7,590 bases of DNA from Oscillospiraceae bacterium (GTDB lineage Bacteria; Bacillota; Clostridia; UBA1381), in the NCBI GenBank assembly GCA_020860985.1, contig JAJBTG010000142.1, positions 1-7,590 of the forward strand. Reading direction: 5' to 3'. A program made the translations under genes and the position numbers. Positions 5,177 to 7,590 of the stretch are shown in pieces. The notes beneath the pieces are model-generated. The model did not search any database, was not told where the DNA came from, and was given only the letters and a program-made list of their open reading frames with translations. Numbering within the stretch: the first letter of the stretch is position 1; every line of letters begins with the position of its first letter.

Positions 5177-5518
5177 TTAGCTTTTCAGATCTGTGCAATA
5201 TTCGGGTCTGCTCTCCAGAAATCTGTAAAACTCCAAAAGGAGCTTTAAACCGTCGCGGTTGAGCTTTGCCAGGTCAATCTCCGACACCGGCGCAATCGTC
5301 GCCTGACGTCTGTCGTTTGTTCTGCCGCACAAATAATCGGTTGAAACATTGAAGTAAAGCGCAAGCTTTCTGATGGTAAGAAGCGACGGACGGCGTATTC
5401 CATTTTCCCAATTGGCAACCGCCGTTCTGTTCACATCCACCGCGTAGCCGAGTGTTTCCTGGGTATCGCCCTTTTCCTTTCTGAGCATTTTTAATCTGCT
5501 TTCAAACGAATCATACAT
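5177..5518 (-). CDS. Small XRE-family DNA-binding regulator
   Basis: The 113-residue protein has an N-terminal Cro/C1-type helix-turn-helix (about residues 7-65). TQETLGYA (19-26) is the likely helix 2 and NRTAVANWE (30-38) the recognition helix, followed by the family-typical NGIRRPSLLTI and FNVSTDYLCG. Residues 78-113 form a short, probably helical tail (LKLLLEFYRFLES) of unknown role, perhaps for dimerisation. The start ATG at 5518 lies inside the end of ftsH: the two frames overlap by 8 nt, and GGGGAG (5531-5526) stands 7 nt before the ATG. A longer reading from a non-ATG codon upstream would lie wholly inside ftsH and lacks support. Coupled translation with ftsH is likely. Its target genes are unknown. 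Nothing nearby marks it as a prophage repressor. Confidence 0.85.
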   Translation of the reverse strand: MYDSFESRLKMLRKEKGDTQETLGYAVDVNRTAVANWENGIRRPSLLTIRKLALYFNVSTDYLCGRTNDRRQATIAPVSEIDLAKLNRDGLKLLLEFYRFLESRPEYCTDLKS

Positions 5519-7520
5519 TATCGTTCTCCCCTGCGGCTTCATCTTCGCCGCTTTCCTGTTCCTCCGCTGAAACATTTTCAGCGTTTACCTTATCGAATAT
5601 TTCCATAAACTGACTGCCGGTGATTGTTTCCTTATCTATAAGGAATTCCGCTATGTCGTTTAGAGCCTTCATATTGTCCTTCAAAAGTCCCATAGCCTTG
5701 TCATAGCAGGATTTAAGCACCTCGACAACCTCGTTGTCAACCTTTGTTTTTGTTTCCTCCGAGCAATTTGAAACGCTTCTGCCGTCGAGATATTTGTTCT
5801 GCATACTTTCAAGTCCCGCCATGCCGAATTTGTCGGACATACCGTACTGCGTAATCATATTCCTCGCAAGCGATGTCGCGCGTTCTATATCGTTTGACGC
5901 GCCCGTAGTTTTGATATTGAATATAAGCTCCTCCGCGGCGCGTCCGGCAAGCAATACCGTTATCTGGTCAAGGATTTCGTCCTTTGACATCAGATACTTT
6001 TCCTCCTCCTCTGGCATCTGCATGGTGTATCCCAGTGCGCCCATTGTTCTCGGAACTATCGTAATTTTATGAACGGGCTGAGTGTGCTTCTGCAAAGCGG
6101 TTGCAAGGGCGTGTCCGACCTCGTGGAACGCTACGATTCTCTTTTCGCTTGCGGAAAGTATTTTGTCCTTCTTTTCCTTCCCGGCTATAATCACCTCTAC
6201 AGCCTCCATTAAATCCTCCTGCAAAACAAGCTTTCTGCCCATGCGTACCGCGCGCAAAGCCGCCTCGTTTACCATGTTAGCGAGGTCCGCACCCGCCGCG
6301 CCGCTTGTCGCAAGCGCCATCGCGTGCAAATCGATTTCGGGGTCTGTCTTGACATTTTTGATATGAACCCTTAAAATGTCCTCTCTTCCCTTTAAATCCG
6401 GCTTCTCGACTATGATACGTCTGTCAAATCGACCCGGTCTGAGCAGTGCCTTGTCGAGCACCTCGGGGCGGTTTGTCGCCGCGAGAATTACAAGTCCCTT
6501 AGATGAATCAAATCCGTCCATTTCGGCAAGGAGCTGATTTAGCGTCTGCTCGCGCTCATCATTTGAATTTAACTGATTATCGCGTGACTTTCCTATCGCA
6601 TCGATTTCATCGATAAATATAATACACGGCGCTTTAGCGGACGCCTGCTTAAACAAATCCCTTACTCTCGACGCGCCCACGCCGACAAACATCTCCACAA
6701 ATTCCGAACCGGAAAGCGAGAAAAACGGTACATTCGCCTCGCCCGCCACAGCCTTTGCGAGCAATGTTTTACCCGTACCCGGAGGTCCGACAAGCAACGC
6801 GCCCTTAGGCTGTTTCGCTCCGATTGCGGTATATTTTACCGGATTGTGCAGGAAATCGACAATTTCATTAAGAGATTCCTTAGCCTCCTCCTGCCCCGCT
6901 ACATCGGCAAACGTGACTCCGGTCTTGTTCTCTACATTATACATCTTGGCATTGGACTGACCGATTCCCATGATACCGCCTCCGCCGCCCATTTTCTTCG
7001 TCATTGAGCGCGAGAATAGGAACAGCAGTAGGAATATCAACAATATCGGCAGTATATTCCACACGAAAAATTCAAGCATCCCGCTCGAGCTTTCAAGCGA
7101 GCGTCCGTATGTTACTCCCTTTTCGTCAAGCATTTCAAGCAGACGGTCATCGCTTATATAGCCGGTATAATAAATATCGCGCGTTTCATTTTTGGCGTTT
7201 TCTATTACCTCCGAGTTGTCCCCCGTGCTGCCGAAAAGCTGCATGGAAAGACCGCCCGCCACCTTCCCCGCGTTCTCGATATTCTTAACCTCCTCGGATT
7301 CCTCGTCAACCTTTCCGTAAATCATCAATCTGTCCGATTTTATTACAACCTCGTCGATTTCATCGTTTTCGAGCATTGTAATGAATTCGTTATAGGTTAT
7401 TTCCTCCTCGGTTTTTGTATTCATAGAGGATATAATCATGTTCATTATCACCGTCAGCACTACCGACACAATAAGAAGCGCTATCAACGGGTTCTTGAAC
7501 GGAGTTTTCTTTTCATTCAT
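5511..7520 (-). CDS. ftsH: ATP-dependent zinc metalloprotease FtsH
   Basis: FtsH is a membrane-anchored hexameric AAA+ protease that extracts and degrades damaged membrane proteins and selected short-lived regulators. The 669-residue protein shows, in order: a first membrane helix (about 11-30), an external domain (34-148), a second membrane helix (150-170), a glycine-rich linker (GGGGGIMGIG), Walker A GPPGTGKT (245-252), the pore motif FVGVG near Phe278, Walker B IIFIDEID (300-307), the second region of homology with arginine fingers (350-368, ending RPGRFDRR), the zinc motif HEVGH (466-470, usually HEAGH) and the third ligand Asp544 (SNDIERAT). The tail (from about 650) is strongly acidic. 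All catalytic elements are present. The start ATG at 7520 has GGGG (7532-7529) 8 nt upstream. A TTG at 7541 would add seven residues but lacks a site. It is the first gene of an operon with the XRE regulator. Housekeeping neighbours often found beside ftsH (tilS, hpt) are not in view. Confidence 0.96.
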   Translation of the reverse strand: MNEKKTPFKNPLIALLIVSVVLTVIMNMIISSMNTKTEEEITYNEFITMLENDEIDEVVIKSDRLMIYGKVDEESEEVKNIENAGKVAGGLSMQLFGSTGDNSEVIENAKNETRDIYYTGYISDDRLLEMLDEKGVTYGRSLESSSGMLEFFVWNILPILLIFLLLFLFSRSMTKKMGGGGGIMGIGQSNAKMYNVENKTGVTFADVAGQEEAKESLNEIVDFLHNPVKYTAIGAKQPKGALLVGPPGTGKTLLAKAVAGEANVPFFSLSGSEFVEMFVGVGASRVRDLFKQASAKAPCIIFIDEIDAIGKSRDNQLNSNDEREQTLNQLLAEMDGFDSSKGLVILAATNRPEVLDKALLRPGRFDRRIIVEKPDLKGREDILRVHIKNVKTDPEIDLHAMALATSGAAGADLANMVNEAALRAVRMGRKLVLQEDLMEAVEVIIAGKEKKDKILSASEKRIVAFHEVGHALATALQKHTQPVHKITIVPRTMGALGYTMQMPEEEEKYLMSKDEILDQITVLLAGRAAEELIFNIKTTGASNDIERATSLARNMITQYGMSDKFGMAGLESMQNKYLDGRSVSNCSEETKTKVDNEVVEVLKSCYDKAMGLLKDNMKALNDIAEFLIDKETITGSQFMEIFDKVNAENVSAEEQESGEDEAAGENDNV

Positions 7521-7545
7521 TTGGTGTTCCCCTTTCTTCAAACCT

Positions 7546-7580
7546 GCGTATATTCATTTTCCGCGTATATGCTCACTATA
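7546..7580 (-). promoter_or_regulatory. Probable ftsH upstream control region (incomplete)
   Basis: On the minus strand TATAGT (7580-7575) is a possible -10 box, but its -35 box would fall beyond the window end, so the promoter cannot be confirmed. The 8-bp sequence GCGTATAT (written on the + strand) occurs twice, at 7546-7553 and 7563-7570, 17 bp apart, between this box and the gene. Confidence 0.3.
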
Positions 7581-7590
7581 ATTGTAACAC

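Noticed and set aside
5177..5518. The XRE protein as a prophage repressor belonging to the integrase element.
   Set aside because: It is nearly 4 kb from the tRNA junction, on the host side, and overlaps the housekeeping gene ftsH.
1..7590. CRISPR array, insertion sequence or defence gene cluster.
   Set aside because: No regularly spaced direct repeats, transposase or recognisable defence protein is present; the integrase element may carry cargo, but that would lie left of the window.

Overview
The window looks like chromosomal DNA of a low-to-mid G+C Gram-positive bacterium, most likely an anaerobic clostridial (Bacillota) species. The evidence is strong GGAGG-type ribosome binding sites before nearly every gene, sigma-A-like promoters with extended -10 boxes, U-rich hairpin terminators, and proteins of clostridial type (FtsH, a cytoplasmic GH2 glycosidase, an XRE regulator). 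No species call is possible from the sequence alone.

Layout, left to right. (1) 1-1300 appears to be the right end of an integrated element. An A+T-rich tyrosine recombinase gene (147-1190, +) with its own strong promoter runs towards a 3'-terminal fragment of a tRNA gene (T-arm, acceptor strand, G73 and CCA; best match tRNA-Trp). The fragment is followed at once by a rho-independent terminator. This fits an attachment site, with the rest of the element and the intact tRNA to the left, outside the window. (2) 1330-1643 has no gene but holds a dense series of hairpins, ending in the terminator of the next gene. (3) 1644-4040 (-) encodes a 798-residue family 2 glycoside hydrolase, probably a cytoplasmic beta-galactosidase. 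(4) 4041-4373 is a divergent control region with one promoter facing each way, a palindrome over the -10 box of the glycosidase promoter, and two strong hairpins between the promoters. One hairpin shares 21 nt with a hairpin beyond the 3' end of the glycosidase gene. (5) 4374-5069 (+) encodes an AqpZ-type water channel. (6) 5111-5163 is a terminator shared by convergent genes. (7) 5177-7520 (-) is a two-gene operon in which ftsH (membrane AAA+ zinc protease) overlaps by 8 nt a small XRE-family DNA-binding protein gene.

The ordinary host genes (GH2, aqpZ, ftsH) are not an evident functional pathway. Segments with accessory character are the integrase/tRNA junction and the intergenic palindromes. 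I see no defence system, CRISPR array, insertion sequence or complete RNA gene. The most notable observations are the tRNA-fragment attachment site with its surrounding symmetric repeats, the shared palindromic repeat bracketing the glycosidase gene, the candidate operator at the glycosidase promoter, and the ftsH-regulator translational coupling.
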